A DNA stretch of 64,000 nucleotides from Quercus robur. Taxonomy: Eukaryota > Streptophyta > Magnoliopsida > Fagales > Fagaceae. Location of the stretch: the NCBI RefSeq assembly GCF_932294415.1, contig NC_065535.1, positions 67,043,862 through 67,107,861 of the forward strand, in the 5' to 3' direction. The notes beneath the pieces were generated by a model that was given only the letters and a program-made list of their open reading frames with translations, searched no databases and was not told the origin of the DNA. Of the stretch, positions 1-11,920 are shown in pieces (position 1 is the stretch's first letter; every line of letters starts with the position of its first letter). The translations under genes were made by a program, and so were the position numbers.

Positions 1-186
1 CGGTTCAATCTGAAATCTGAATATTTTCCTCCAGCATTTGGCATAGGTTCCAAATCTTGTAATATACCAGTCAATTGAAACTTAAATCTTGTAATAGGTT
101 ACAAGTCTTTTTGGCATAGGTTACAAGTCTTTTTGTTTTTTGAAACTTAAATCTTGTAATATATCATTCAATTGAAATTGGAATAC

Positions 187-190
<4 letters not shown>

Positions 191-272
<82 letters not shown>
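191..272. repeat. (GA)41 microsatellite
   Basis: An uninterrupted GA dinucleotide run of about 82 bp, long enough to be highly polymorphic. Confidence 0.97.
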
Positions 273-274
<2 letters not shown>

Positions 275-525
275 CAATACAACAGTCAAGACACGGCAAT
301 TAAGCTAAATCTAACTGCAGCAACTGTGTCCCCATAGGGGGGTTGACACCCTTCCAAACATGGGAAGCTCGACAATGTCTAGCATATTCTGTAGTCCCTT
401 TTCAGATGCTGAAAGCAGCAGCCAGCAAATAAGCTCACACATATTTTTGTAAATCATGAACTCTTTAAAACTCAAATTAAATTATTATAACAGTATAATA
501 TTTTAACTGTTTAAAAAAAAAAAAA

Positions 526-712
526 AACACTTTGTGTCCATTTGGAATAGTTTATCTGCTTTTTGTTGAAAGTGTGTTAAAATATATTTGTATCATAAAA
601 AAATTTGAAAAAGTGAAAAAAAAAAGAAAAAAGTAAGGTTTTAAAAAGTTGTACATAAAAACTAAAAACTAAAAGCTAAAAGCTAAAAGTTGAAACTGAT
701 GCCAGACAGACT
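526..712. mobile_element. MITE-like dispersed repeat, copy 1
   Basis: This stretch shares its order of motifs with 36395-36590: a 'gtgygytaaa' block, a 'gaaaaagtga' block, then A-rich 'aaaagctaaaa' repeats and a final 'gccaRayagtctaa'-like end. Poor terminal inverted similarity (gtccatttgg against gccagacagac) suggests a small decayed hAT-type MITE. No clear target duplication was found. Confidence 0.4.
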
Positions 713-2016
713 CTTTATAACATTCACTATTAAAATGAGGAATGCCATTTATCATTTTTACTACTTGGCACAAACACTTGAATATCACAATTTTTGACCA
801 AAATTATATTGAATATGATTAGAAGTTGTAATTCATGTTGGCGGCTGGTGGGTAGTGTTTTGTCATGTCAGAGTAGAGATATTAGATTATAGGGGTTGAC
901 ACAAACAACCAGTTTAATAATTGGGTAAAAAATCCTCAATCATAACAGGAATGGTTTGTTGGAAAGTTATATGCATCTCATACATATCAAGTATGATTTA
1001 CTTATTGTAGAAGTAGAAATTTTCATCCAATTACAAATTGGCACAACATACTACTAAGTCCATGTAATGTAGCCAATTACAAAGTGTCACGTACTAATTA
1101 GTGGTTCCTACTGGGGGGATCAAAGGGAATAAACCTAGATGAGTCCAAAGAGGTCCAATAGGATAATAATGGAAAATTAAGGAAGGAGCCCAGTCCAAGT
1201 ATTACAGGCTTAAATATAAGGGATTCAACCTAAATGAGACTTGTCTAAGAAGGATTCTCATAAAAGATTTTTGGAACACTTGTACAAGGAAGATTTATCC
1301 CACGAACCTTGACCAAGGAGCAAGGTAAGCTCGAAAATATGATCAGAGTATAGTGAATTTGCAGGTTATCAGTAGGAAACTATCTTGTCAAAGGAACAAT
1401 AAATTCCAAGATGAAGGGGAAGGAAGCTTCCTGAGAAAGTGACTGTTTCACCCATATTTTATGCACTTCATCAACTAGCCATGTCGTATTTATGACTGAA
1501 TGACACTTCTGAATATTGTTTAGTCAGCCTGCTGCGCACTCATCCAAGCCTCAAAAGGAGGGGAGATGGGGGATGGGACAAGTATCCTACCACTAAGTAC
1601 ATTTACCTTCCAAGTGGGTGGCTAAGATAGTTGCAATCTCCATATAAATAGAAAAAGACCCTTCATGTATAGGGGATCCAAAAATATTGAATCTAAGAAT
1701 AGGATTGTAAGAGAATTGTAAACGTCCTATTTGAAGCTGTATTCTTCAATTGCTTGTGTTCCTCCTCTGTTTGATCGAGGAAAGTTTATAAGAAAGAAAC
1801 AGTTTCTCTTTTGTACTCTTTCACTTTGCCTCTCAATTACTTTTTTATTTGAGTTTTTCTTTTCAAGTCTTAGCTTTCTAGCCCATCTATACAAATTAGT
1901 TATTACGGTTTATGCCCCATTAGTCCACAAATTAAAGGTTTTTGCCCTGCACATCTACCATATTTATTTAGAGAATAATGTAAATATTCCAAGCGTCACT
2001 GAATAGAAATTATAAA

Positions 2017-2773
2017 TGTGGGGGCCAATTAATTAGGGAATACTATTAAGACAGTGTTAACTGGGCCTATGGCCCGATCCGAGGAAGTCCAGATAAGATT
2101 ATAAGGAGAACAGAATGAAGAGAGGAGTAGAGACAATATGAGATAGATCCAACAAGCGTCCGAGGATAAAAGCCCTCTCGGCAACATGTCTCCAAGGTCA
2201 ATCTGAGTGCCATATCATCACAGACTTACTTTAGAGTTACATCATCACTAAGAGTTAGACGTCGGACAAGGGATAAGAAAGGAGAAGGACAACAAATATC
2301 TCCAAAAAGCTGCTATCTCCGCATTAAATGACTCCCAACCAACTCTCTGACCACATTAATATGGAAGTGACGCCTGAACAGTGATTGAGCAGCCTTACAA
2401 CTACTAGTTGATGGTTCTGGGAAGTGCTAGATGGGACAAAAAGGAATTCTCCGAATCTAACCTACACGTGTGTGGTAGGGACAACACTAAGGTTGGAATA
2501 TATAACATGGAAAGGTGTGCCAAAAGGGGAGGGATTGGAACTCTTATACAATTTGATTATTCAAAAAAACCATATGATCCAAACTACTTGGGCTATTCCG
2601 AGGATAAATTTTCTAATTTGACCTGCGTCTTACAGTCTGAAACCACTAAATTTAATCGTTTTTCTTCTGGGATAGATCTAGTTCTTCCATTCACGCTCTA
2701 CAAATTTATTTTCTGGGCCGCTTGGGTTTGAGCTCAATCCTGTTTTGGGACCAATTCAATTTCAATCCTTACA
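2017..2773 (+). mobile_element. solo LTR, LTR retrotransposon fossil
   Basis: A single LTR of 757 bp begins TGTGGGGGCC and ends TCCTTACA, the same terminal signature as the LTRs of elements A, B and C in this window. It is flanked by a perfect 5-bp target duplication ATAAA (2012-2016 and 2774-2778). No internal region remains, so it arose by LTR-LTR recombination. The short open frames inside it (2408-2731, 2424-2621) are not genes. Confidence 0.85.
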
Positions 2774-2778
2774 ATAAA

Positions 2779-3872
2779 GAGATTTTTTTTTTTTTGAGAG
2801 AATAAATTATAAAGAATATCTAAGAGTTAATCACACATTGACACACATTGATATTTAATTGAAAATGGAAAAAGAAGTCTAATAAATACTACTATATGTT
2901 ATTTTAAATTAAAACAATTTGGTTAATCAAATAATGTCACGTGTTCCTTGGAGAACAAGATATAAAGTTCCTCAATTTAAATGATGACACGTATCGCTGT
3001 TCATAGCAAATCATATATCATCACACATATTCAAGACTCCTATAAATAAAGACTTAACTCAATCTTGTAGGAGCACGTTTTAAAAGTCTTGAAGCTCTTC
3101 CTACAAGTTACGATTACAAATTTACATCATAATTGAATAATCTTAAATTCTCAATTCCATTCAAGATGAAAAAAATATCGTATACAAAATGATAATCAAG
3201 TTCAAGCTTCATCATCATCAATCAAATTCAACATTTATAGACTTAAAAGAAAAAAATAACATTAATATGAACATTCCATTGATCATATAATCGTTTGATA
3301 TCTTGGCCATTTGGCCGTTGTTGTTTTATTTTCTTTACACTTTATTCATGTTGCACATACGCATAGCACGTGCCATTCACTGTTAGTCTGTGCCTGGACA
3401 CACGCAAATGAGCTTATGGCGTATGAATATGTGCTTGCATCGTGTGCACTGCATACACATAGATATAGTAGTAATATCTTCTAAAAAAAAAAAAAAAAAA
3501 TAGTAGTAATTTTTATCATTTTCCCTTTTTACTTTTTATAGTCTAACAAGAGACAACTCATATCTTTTCACATCTGGCGAAACCGTTATCAATATGTACC
3601 CTCAGCCTCAGTCCCACATCGGCTTGATTGATTGGCACCTGACTCAATAAATTGTACACAATCAATCAATCACCATTAACAAAATTACACTGTTGGGGGC
3701 CCGACCCATTAATGTGAATCCAAATCCAATAAAGGAAGTAAAAATTTGAATCCAGCACACGTTATTTTTAGGAGCCAAGGTAAAAAGTAAAAACCGTGTG
3801 CTCCTTTTTCCTTGCAATCCAGTTCAATTTCAAAACACATACCAAAAATAGAGAATATTCCAAGTTCAAAAT
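2779..3872. other. AT-rich intergenic and distal promoter DNA
   Basis: No gene or clear repeat is visible. The stretch contains a poly-A run near 3484-3500 and leads into the promoter of the ribonucleotide reductase gene. Confidence 0.6.
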
Positions 3873-3881
3873 GGCGCCAAA
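3873..3881 (-). promoter_or_regulatory. E2F-binding site
   Basis: The sequence GGCGCCAAA is the reverse complement of TTTGGCGCC, a perfect match to the E2F consensus TTTSSCGC. It lies about 360 bp before the TATA box and 460 bp before the start codon of the ribonucleotide reductase small-subunit gene. E2F control of RNR genes at G1/S is established in plants, so the site fits the gene. Confidence 0.65.
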
Positions 3882-4235
3882 CAAAAACTCCCGCTAATAT
3901 ACAAATTGTTTAATTTTCCCACAAAGCTTCCCTCGCAAGCTTCACTACAAAAATAAAATAAAATTAAAAATTAACCTTTCCTTTAATGTTTGAAAACTTC
4001 CCAAAAAAGCCCTTCAATACACTCAAATATTACACAAAGGCCCGCTATCTCCAAGCGCAATTCCAACCAAATCCAAGGATATTCGTAAAATAAAACAAAT
4101 CGCACTCAGACCAACCATAACGGATATGGACAATGTGGGAAATTCCCAAAATACCCTTGGGTTCATTCTCGCGCAAGCTTCTCACCCCCAAAATGAAATT
4201 TCAAATCCCCGCGCAAACTCTCTCACTCCAACCCT

Positions 4236-4242
4236 TATATAA
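4236..4242 (+). promoter_or_regulatory. TATA box of the RNR2 gene
   Basis: TATATAA lies about 100 bp before the ATG at 4339, which would place transcription start near 4265-4275 and give a short leader without an intron. Confidence 0.6.
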
Positions 4243-4338
4243 TTCCACCCAAACACTGACAATTCTCAGCACCCAAAATCACAAAAACAAAACCCTAATT
4301 CCCAAATTTCTTTCAAATTTCAAATTTCAAATACCAAT

Positions 4339-5331
4339 ATGCCTTCGATTCCCGAAGAGCCATTGCTAGCTCCGAACCCGGATCGGTTCTGCATGTTTCC
4401 GATTCAGTACCCGGAGATATGGGAGATGTACAAGAAGGCCGAGGCCTCGTTCTGGACCGCCGAGGAGGTCGATCTCTCCGGCGACGTACGTCACTGGGAA
4501 AACCTAACCGACGACGAGAGGCACTTCATCACTCACGTGCTCGCCTTCTTCGCCGCCTCCGACGGCATCGTTTTGGAGAATCTAGCGGGGAGGTTCATGA
4601 AGGAGGTCCAGGTTTCGGAGGCTCGCGCTTTCTATGGCTTCCAGATTGCGATCGAGAATATCCACTCCGAAATGTACAGTCTCTTGCTCGAGACCTATAT
4701 CAAGGACTCGGCCGAGAAGAACCGGCTGTTCCACGCGATGGAGACCGTTCCTTGCGTGGCGAAGAAGGCCGAGTGGGCTCTGCGGTGGATCGACGGCGGA
4801 GAATCGTTCGCGGAGAGGCTCATCGCCTTTGCTTGCGTCGAAGGCATTTTCTTCTCCGGAAGCTTCTGCGCGATATTTTGGCTAAAAAAGCGCGGGTTAA
4901 TGCCCGGGTTAACTTTCTCCAACGAGTTGATCTCGCGAGACGAAGGTCTCCACTGCGATTTCGCGTGCCTGCTCTACACTCTCTTGCGCAAGAAGCTGAG
5001 CGAGGAGCGCGTGAAGGCTATCGTCCGCGACGCGGTGGATATAGAGAGGGAGTTTGTGTGCGACGCGCTACCCTGCGCGTTGGTTGGGATGAACGGCGAC
5101 CTGATGAGCCAGTACATCGAGTTTGTGGCGGATAGGCTTTTGGGCGCGTTGGGGTGTGGCAAAATCTACAATGTTCAGAACCCATTTGATTGGATGGAGC
5201 TGATTTCGTTGCAAGGAAAGACCAATTTCTTTGAGAAGAGAGTTGGGGAGTACCAGAAGGCTTCTGTGATGTCAAGTTTGAATGCAAATGGTGGTGACAC
5301 CCATGTGTTCAAGTTGGATGAGGATTTCTGA
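4339..5331 (+). CDS. TSO2: ribonucleoside-diphosphate reductase small subunit (R2)
   Basis: This single-exon gene encodes 330 residues, the usual length for a plant R2. The protein forms the diiron-tyrosyl radical subunit of class Ia ribonucleotide reductase, which makes dNTPs in the cytosol for DNA replication and repair. The start [10 protein letters not shown] and the end VFKLDEDF match plant R2 proteins. Visible active-site residues have the same spacing as in E. coli R2: Asp75 (FFAASDG), Glu106 and His109 (IAIENIHSE) and radical Tyr113 (EMYSLL). The second half keeps the [10 protein letters not shown] and [10 protein letters not shown] blocks that carry the remaining ligands. The C-terminal acidic tail is the part known to dock on the large subunit. 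Overall it reads closer to Arabidopsis TSO2 than to RNR2A; this paralogue assignment is from memory and less sure. The coding region is GC-rich compared with its flanks. An upstream E2F site suggests S-phase expression. Confidence 0.97.
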   Translation: MPSIPEEPLLAPNPDRFCMFPIQYPEIWEMYKKAEASFWTAEEVDLSGDVRHWENLTDDERHFITHVLAFFAASDGIVLENLAGRFMKEVQVSEARAFYGFQIAIENIHSEMYSLLLETYIKDSAEKNRLFHAMETVPCVAKKAEWALRWIDGGESFAERLIAFACVEGIFFSGSFCAIFWLKKRGLMPGLTFSNELISRDEGLHCDFACLLYTLLRKKLSEERVKAIVRDAVDIEREFVCDALPCALVGMNGDLMSQYIEFVADRLLGALGCGKIYNVQNPFDWMELISLQGKTNFFEKRVGEYQKASVMSSLNANGGDTHVFKLDEDF

Positions 5332-6023
5332 TTTGGTGCCTAATTATGTACTTAATATTTAATATTTGTGTTTCTATTTTTTTAGTTTTTAGTTTTAAAG
5401 TGCTTTTTATATTTTTAATTTTAGTTTCTTTGTTTGTTCAATTTCTTGTTTAGAAATGATAAAAAGAAAATTTCGTTCACTTTTGATGTGTATGTTAATG
5501 TGTCATCCAATTTTTTTTTTTTTTAAATTGTGTCATATAAAGAATAGATAGTGCTTAACATTATCATTGTGATTATTATTATTTTTGTAATTGATTAATA
5601 TTAATTACTTACAAGTTATGATTAATATTTTTTGGCTTAAAGAATTATGAATTATGATTGAAACGAGATCATTCTTTTAGGGAAATGGGTTTGATCGTTC
5701 GTACCAATTTTCTTTAGAAAGAGTTTGAGAAACAGATAAGATTAAACATTGGTAAAAAAAAAAAAAAAAGGCGATGAAAAAGCGTTTTTTGTCACTTTTG
5801 ATGGTCCACTTTACCCTGTTTTACTCTGTTGAAATAAGATATATTTTGCTTCTAAAAAAAAAATAAATAAAATAAAATATATTTTAAGGAACAGACTCCT
5901 TATATTTTGTTTAATTCACAGGACCTTTTTTTTTTTTTGTTGATAGGACACAGGACCCATTTTCTTTCTTGGGTTTGGGAATTAATATGAAAAGGACATA
6001 AGTTTGGCAAAGACAAGAGCGTG
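5332..6023. other. 3' flank of the RNR2 gene, no gene seen
   Basis: AT-rich DNA with several poly-A and poly-T runs (for example 5757-5769) and no supported gene. It probably includes the RNR2 3' untranslated region in its first 200 bases. Confidence 0.6.
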
Positions 6024-6031
6024 CTGCGTGT

Positions 6032-7071
6032 TAGGGGTGTGTTCGGTTCGGTTTCGGTCGGTTTGTATGGGTATGGCCAACCGAAACCGAATATTTCGGT
6101 TTGTGAAATTCTCAACCGAAACCGACCGAAATGGCTGGAAATCAATCGGTTTCGGTGTATTTCGGTTTCAATCGGTTTCGGTCGGTTTTCGGTTTTCCAA
6201 AGAGAGGGTTATTGAGATTTTCAAAACCACACCATAAGCTCAAAACACAAACAAAACCAACATTCCACTCCAAATCAGTATTTGCTACTACTTATCCAAG
6301 AATTAACAAACCCCAATTCAAATAAAGATTAAAAATAAATAAATAAATAAAACACCACTTCAACTCTGCTAACAGATACCCTTTTTTCCAAAACAGAAAT
6401 TCTTGATGTTCTTATCTGTTCAGAAAGAATCAGAGAATATGGAGAGGAAACTTATCTGGGAAAATGAAAATTCTTCTGAAGCTTAAAACTTTCCGGCGAA
6501 AAAAAAAAACTCAGAGGCAAGAAACTGCAGAGAAAGTTTGTGGGAAAATGGGATGTGAGGAATGGAAGGAAAGACCGACCAATGTTCGTTGGTTTGGCGT
6601 TCTATAATGTGCAAATGTGTAAGATTTTCACAGCTTGAAGAAAGAGACAGAAAAAATTGAGAGAAAAAGTTGGGGAAGGAGGCGCCTGAAGAAAAGAAAA
6701 GAAAAGGGAAGGATATAATAGGGGTATTTTCGTATTTATTCATGCTCTAGGGTTTTAAAAAATTAAATAGCAAAAAAGACACACACGCCCCACGCGAAGG
6801 CTTGAACCTGGGAACAGCTAGCCAAACAACAAGGTGCATACCACTAAGCCACTGATCAGTTATGTACTAGTGTTACATGAATATATATATATTCGGTCGG
6901 TTCGGTCGGTTTCGGTGTGAAAAAATCCAACACCGAAACCGAAACCGAAAATTTCGGTTTTTAAAAAATGAAACCGAAACCGAACCGAACCGAAACCAAA
7001 CCGAAAATTTGGCAACAGTTCGGTCGGTTTCGGTCGGTTTGTTCGGTTCGTCGGTTTTTTGCACACCCCTA
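6032..7071. mobile_element. non-autonomous hAT element with CGGTTTCGG subterminal repeats
   Basis: A 1040-bp element is bounded by the inverted ends TAGGGGTGTG and CACACCCCTA and flanked by a perfect 8-bp duplication CTGCGTGT (6024-6031 and 7072-7079), the target-site length of hAT transposons. Both ends are packed with copies of a CGGTTTCGG/CGGTTCGGT motif in opposite orientation (about 6045-6195 and 6893-7055), the arrangement of hAT subterminal transposase-binding sites. The interior is AT-rich and shows no transposase. The open frames within the ends follow from the repeat and are not genes. It sits about 130 bp before the start codon of the next gene and may contribute to its promoter. 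Confidence 0.88.
6790..6862 (-). repeat. tRNA-like (SINE-type) fragment inside the hAT element
   Basis: Read on the minus strand, this stretch contains TGGCTTAGTGGTA, which resembles a pol III A box, and about 30 bp later GGTTCAAGCC, a near-perfect B box. No full tRNA cloverleaf with an acceptor stem is apparent. It is best read as a tRNA-derived fragment or SINE head captured by the transposon. Confidence 0.4.
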
Positions 7072-7201
7072 CTGCGTGTCACTCGTTTGGCCTCAATAAC
7101 ACCGAAAATGAAGTGAAAACAAATTTTCCCACATAGAGAAAAATAAAAAGAGCAATTTTAGGATAATCGTGTGCACTTTAGAGCCTCTCTAGGATCCGAA
7201 A

Positions 7202-9194
7202 ATGTCTGGGTCATCAACTATTGTCATTTCGCAGTTGCAGAGCTCTGGAATGCTCTCTAAAGAACAGTTGCTCCATCTTTTCAACCGCTTCACTTTTCTT
7301 ACGTCCCTTCCTGGTGGGTACCTTTGCAACTCTTTTTTTTTTTTTTTTTTTTTTTTTGGGTTTTTTCGTATTAGCTTTTTTTCGGTTTTTAAGATTTCGA
7401 GAATAATGTGCAGATGTGAAGAACAGGATTGCAGAAGCTGTTAAAGATCAGCAAGTGAGTTTCCCTTTGATCGTTTTCGTGCTTTCAATTTCTGATTATA
7501 AAAAAATTTGGTGTAATGTAACTTTTGTCTTTTGTTATTGTAAAGTTTAATATTTAGAAAGAGTGTGTTTAATTTGGATTAATTTGATCTTTGTACTACT
7601 TGTTAGGAGCCGTTGTCATTCCAGTTAATGTGCATTCTTGTATTAGTAAAAGGGCAAATGGGTTCACAGAATTGGTTTCACTGTGATGTCTAATTACATG
7701 AGTGTAATTCTTTTATTAACTTGGTTGGAATAGTATGTTTTGTGTTAAATTTGACTTTGGTGGCTTCTGTTAATCCTCATTACTCTTACTTTTGGCCTAG
7801 GAAATGTTTCATTGTATGTGGCCTGAGAAACTCTACTTTGCCCGCCTAATACGAGTGTTTGGCTTTAGTTGTGATGAGCTTTTTATTATTTTGAGATGGG
7901 ATTTTCTCAATGCGACTATTTGGGTAGGATCTCAAAAAGAAGTGTTGCTGTTAAAAATAGTTTTTGCTGATATTGGGGAGTATCTTACGGCCTATGTGGC
8001 AAATGCTACCACTGTGTCAAGCATGGTTTCTCTTCTTGGACTTATCAAGTATTACATCTATTTCTTGCTTGGTTTTTATGTTATCACATTACGCAGGAAG
8101 CTGTGGCTGCAACTACTGCAATCCAGGAAGAGATATTTCTGGAGATGGGTGTTGGTAAGTCTGTCCTATAGGGCTCTCTAGTCTTAGGTTCTTCAAGTTT
8201 TTGTTGTTCTTGTTTTAAGTGGTAAAGATGATGTACTTTTTGGCCCTAAAACAAAAAAGATAAAGATTTGGTACATATTGGCTAGATGAAATGCAGGCTA
8301 TACAGCTTACTAGTGTAAATGCGTTAGTTTTAATGTGAATGTCCAGTTCAAATAGAAAACTGTCTTCCCTCCATGCGGCAGGCATGTGCTGCAACTTGAA
8401 GTGATCACTGTTCTTAGTTACATGTTAATCTTTGGCTTACTTCACTTTGAATCAGTAAGTGATCACTGTTCAGTTGTTAAACTCATTTTAAAAAAGTGAT
8501 TAATGTAGTCTAAATATCTATATTGTGTGACATTACCCTTTTTATGATTCAACATGAAGAAAAAATAGATCATAACATTGCATGTTTCAATGAAGTAGTG
8601 TATTAAGGAATTCATAAAAGTACATTGGTGGATTTGATATTCAATTATTCACTTGGTTAAAGAAGAAGAAGAAAAAGAAAAAGAAAGGTCGTATCTAATG
8701 TGCAAAACTCCCAATTTTGCAGGGTCTAGACTAGGAGTGTGATTGGTAGGCAGCGTCATTCTCATATTTTTATGGGCAGGTTGATTGCTGGACTCGAACC
8801 TGTGTCTTTATAAATATATCATGTAATTGCTTCTTAAAGGCTTAATCTATGACATTTACCTTAGTACATGAATCTTAATTTGTAGATGTTGATACAATTC
8901 AGAGCCCCTTAGTTATGAATTCATGACAATTTACAGACAATAGATTAGTCATTGTTGGTCACACAATCAGATCAACCAATATTTCTGCTGTCCATTTGCA
9001 ATATTATCCCCTGGGAAGTTCCTATAACCAAGATACAATGTAATAGGATGTCGACTTGGTGTAATATTATTAATTGATATTCTTTTGTGCTACAGATCCA
9101 AGTTTTGGTTTATCATGCCTGGGGAAAGTGAATATTTATGAGAATGATCAGGAGTTGATGATTCGCTTTTTAAAATTTGTTGCAAGGTAAGCAT

Positions 9195-9233
<39 letters not shown>

Positions 9234-10433
9234 TTGTGTATGTGTTTGCTGAAACAATTTATATACCCTTTTATTTGGATAATTGGATAATGGTATGATG
9301 AACTTTTTAAGACGCTTGGATTTCTTTCCAATGAATGGTGTTCCATGGTTTACAAAAGTTTACTTTATTCTGGTCTCTGGTGCTACTGTTTTGTCATGTA
9401 TAGTAGAAAAGGGTATTGTGTCACTGTGTCTTTGATGAGGTGCTTTTGAAAAACAAAAGCAGGCAAACTGATACATGGTTTTTTTCCTCCTGCTTGGTAA
9501 TGTTCCATAGCATTCCCTTGTTCTCCCCCCAACCCCTCCCCCCGTGCCCTTTTTAATTAGTTTGAGTGATAAGTTTTTAATTAGAGGTTTCTTCATTCTT
9601 TCAATAGCTTTTAGCTGATTTAAAAGATCTTATTTTAATTGTGTATTGCTAGTAGTACTCATACCATCAAATGATAGGGAAGAGATGGCCTGTGATGAAG
9701 CTGAGCTTGGACCAGATGAGTTTACTGAAAGAATGCATAGTCAACAAAAACTACATGAACAGGTAATATTTCTCAAACTTGTGATGAAGAAAGTCGGTCA
9801 AAAATGGATATTGCTGAAGTACAGATGGTGAATTCTTTTGTAGCAACTGGAGACGCTAAAGCACATGCGCAAATTTCACTTGGATGATCAATCTGCAATT
9901 CTTGAGAAGGTACAGGCCTATATATGCTTTTTAGCTCACATAAGTATAAATTGTGTTTTGTGGAGATCAATGAACTTATGCAGTATCAACCATCTTATTA
10001 ATCCATTACCAACTTGGAATCTGTAAAGCTATTTGTTATCTGACACGCAAAAGTTACAACATTTTTTTTACTATTATGGTATATGTCCATTCTTGGTATT
10101 ATTGCAAGCTGTTATCTGACACACAAAAGCCATACTCTTGCTCTTTCTAGAGCCATGGTATTGGTCCCATGATAAAGAGCCCAACTAAAATTTACTTACA
10201 AGCATGAATTTGTTAAAACATATTGGTGTGGTTTATTGGTCAATGTTGAGTTTAATTATCCTTGGGAGGGAATTTTAATTCTCTTTCTTTCTTTCTCAAC
10301 TGGGTCCTGTGTTTTACAGTTGCATCAGCAGATGGAAAATACCAATTATGAAGGTGGAGTATCTGTTCTTTCATCTGAACAGATTCAGGAGATAGTTCAA
10401 AGGAGGGTGTCACCTTTATTTAGCCCCAGGTAG
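7202..10433 (+). CDS. conserved plant protein of unknown function, 7 exons
   Basis: Seven exons can be joined with GT-AG introns and consistent phases: 7202-7313, 7414-7454, 8097-8154, 9096-9186, 9678-9762, 9844-9909 and 10320-10433, giving 188 residues plus stop. The protein starts MSGSSTIVISQLQSSGMLSK and ends VSPLFSPR. It is hydrophilic, mostly predicted helical, and has no signal peptide or membrane segment. Clear blocks are an N-terminal SKEQLLHLF...FLTSLPDVKNRI helix, a central QEEIFLEMGVDPSFGLSCLGKV, an acidic CDEAELGPDEF, and a Gln-rich QQKLHEQQLETLKHMRKF helix. I recognise the pattern as a widely conserved plant family but cannot assign a function. The intron before exon 3 includes an open stretch (7804-8181) that is not coding in this model. 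A 5' CT-rich tract and a (CT)n run at 9195-9219 lie in introns. Confidence 0.85.
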
Positions 10434-10932
10434 TTTGGGATTTAAAATATAACCTATCAAGTTTTCATTGTATCTAATGTAGTGGTTGTAGTTGTCAATC
10501 ATAATATGCTGGATGGAATTTTGCTTATTTGTACTTCCTCTGGTTTTTCTTTTAATTGACATTTTGTGGTCTCTCTTTATTATCCAATTCCTTTTTCATT
10601 TACTTAACCAATGAATGACTGAGCCTATGGCGCAACGAACTGGGCACATTTGAGAATGCATCACCCGAGTGGACGTGACTTTCTTTGCAACTGAAGTAAA
10701 AGTGCGCTGAAAAGAAGATAATACAGTCATAGGTTAATGGAAACCGATTGAGATCAGGTGGGTTTTGCCCTATATGCAATTGGGTTTAATGGCTAAGATT
10801 GAGAGTTGAAACAGCAACCTTCAATCTCATCTACGGAATGAAAAAAGTGAAAAATAAGTGAAAGTTAAAAAGTGAGAGCAATAAAAACTTTTTGTAAAAG
10901 AAGAAAGGGTAACCTATTTTTGGCATGCATTA

Positions 10933-11339
10933 GAGCATTTGCATCTGCAATTTCTATCTTATTTTATTTTATCATTTCAAAAAATTACTTTATCAATTAT
11001 ACCATACTATTTTATAACATAACTAATATCCTAACTTTTATTTTTCTATTCTACTAATTAAAATAATATATATTACCTACTAAAAAATAATATAATATAT
11101 TTCAATGCAACTCTCTTTCTTTCTTCTCCTCTATCTCTCTTCTACTTTATCAATTAAAATATATTATAATTTTTACTAAAGTGCTATAGTGCTATCTTAC
11201 CTTTAGGATGGCATTATAGTACAATTGCAGAAAAATTTACAATTGTAAGATTTTACAAGTCCAGTTGGTAGGCTCCTTTTGTGTCTTTATGCTAAATTTT
11301 CCCAACATATACCATTTACCATTGCCAATGAGAATGCTC
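10933..11339. mobile_element. Tourist-like MITE (PIF/Harbinger type)
   Basis: Ends GAGCATTTGCATCTG and, inverted, GAGCATTCTCATTGG form imperfect terminal inverted repeats around an AT-rich core with a tract of C/T runs. The flanks are TTA and TAA, so the expected 3-bp TWA duplication is only partly kept. It resembles the better preserved element at 51278-51646. Confidence 0.5.
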
Positions 11340-11645
11340 TAACCCAAGATGAGGCTTTTTTAGGAGTTGCCGAGTAGATATTGTCGCAGGTTATGTCATT
11401 ACAAGAGACAGACCAACTTGTCTTTTGTGAATTTTCATTAGATCTCAACAACATTGTTGGAGAGTTCCTTCATTTTTGATATCTTATTTACAAAAAGCTT
11501 CTACTAAAACAGGGTGTATTGGTAGATGCAAATCCAAGTAGCAGGTTGACAACCATATAATCTGACATAGTTAACAAATGTTTGCATGAGGGCTATCTTA
11601 TCACGTTTCAACCAAGATGCACATTGGCATGTCATGTAGAACTAA

Positions 11646-11780
11646 GGGCTTGTTTGGTAATGTTGTTCTAGTAATCTTATTTAAATTTTGTGGAAATACG
11701 TGTGGGTGAAAGTGTTATGAAAATATGTAGTGTTATTTAAACAACGAAAAACTGTTATCTAAACTACATTACCAAACGGT
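11646..11780. mobile_element. short hAT-type MITE
   Basis: The ends GGGCTTGTTTGGTAATGT and, inverted, CCGTTTGGTAATGTAG match each other, as in the common plant MITEs with 'cttgtttgg' termini. No convincing 8-bp duplication was identified, so the exact limits are uncertain. Confidence 0.45.
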
Positions 11781-11883
11781 TGCACATCAGAATACCTGCA
11801 ATAGCTTAGGAAAACGGCTATTTTAGCTAAAATATGCCTAATAAATCCAAAAAAATACCCACATTAGGTTAGCAATTTGTAAA

Positions 11884-11884
11884 C

Positions 11885-11915
<31 letters not shown>

Positions 11916-11920
11916 AAAAA
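11884..11920. repeat. poly-C then poly-A tract
   Basis: A run of 22 C is followed directly by 15 A. Such a run is prone to sequencing and assembly error, and its true length should not be trusted. Confidence 0.9.

Larger units (their letters stand above)
1..2011. other. intergenic DNA, no gene seen
   Basis: No coding region is supported here. The stretch holds a long (GA)n microsatellite and a MITE-like copy near 526-712 (both listed separately). A promoter-like stretch with a TATA-type motif lies near 1643, but no open frame with recognisable protein content follows it. The 91-codon open frame at 1731-2006 is hydrophobic and low-complexity and matches no family I know. The stretch at 1090-2010 could be an unrecognised LTR fragment. 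Confidence 0.5.

Noticed and set aside
4419-5135. A 238-codon arginine-rich frame on the plus strand
   Set aside because: It is an out-of-frame shadow of the RNR2 coding region, caused by its high GC content.
6790-6862. A tRNA gene on the minus strand
   Set aside because: A-box and B-box-like motifs are present, but no acceptor stem or anticodon arm pairs convincingly.
7804-8181. A 125-codon open frame in the 7-exon gene
   Set aside because: It runs through intron sequence; only its 3' part overlaps exon 8097-8154, which is read in a different frame in the model.
8744-8830. A B-box-like motif (ggttcgagtcc, minus strand) suggesting a tRNA or SINE
   Set aside because: No A box at a suitable distance, no tail and no target duplication were found.
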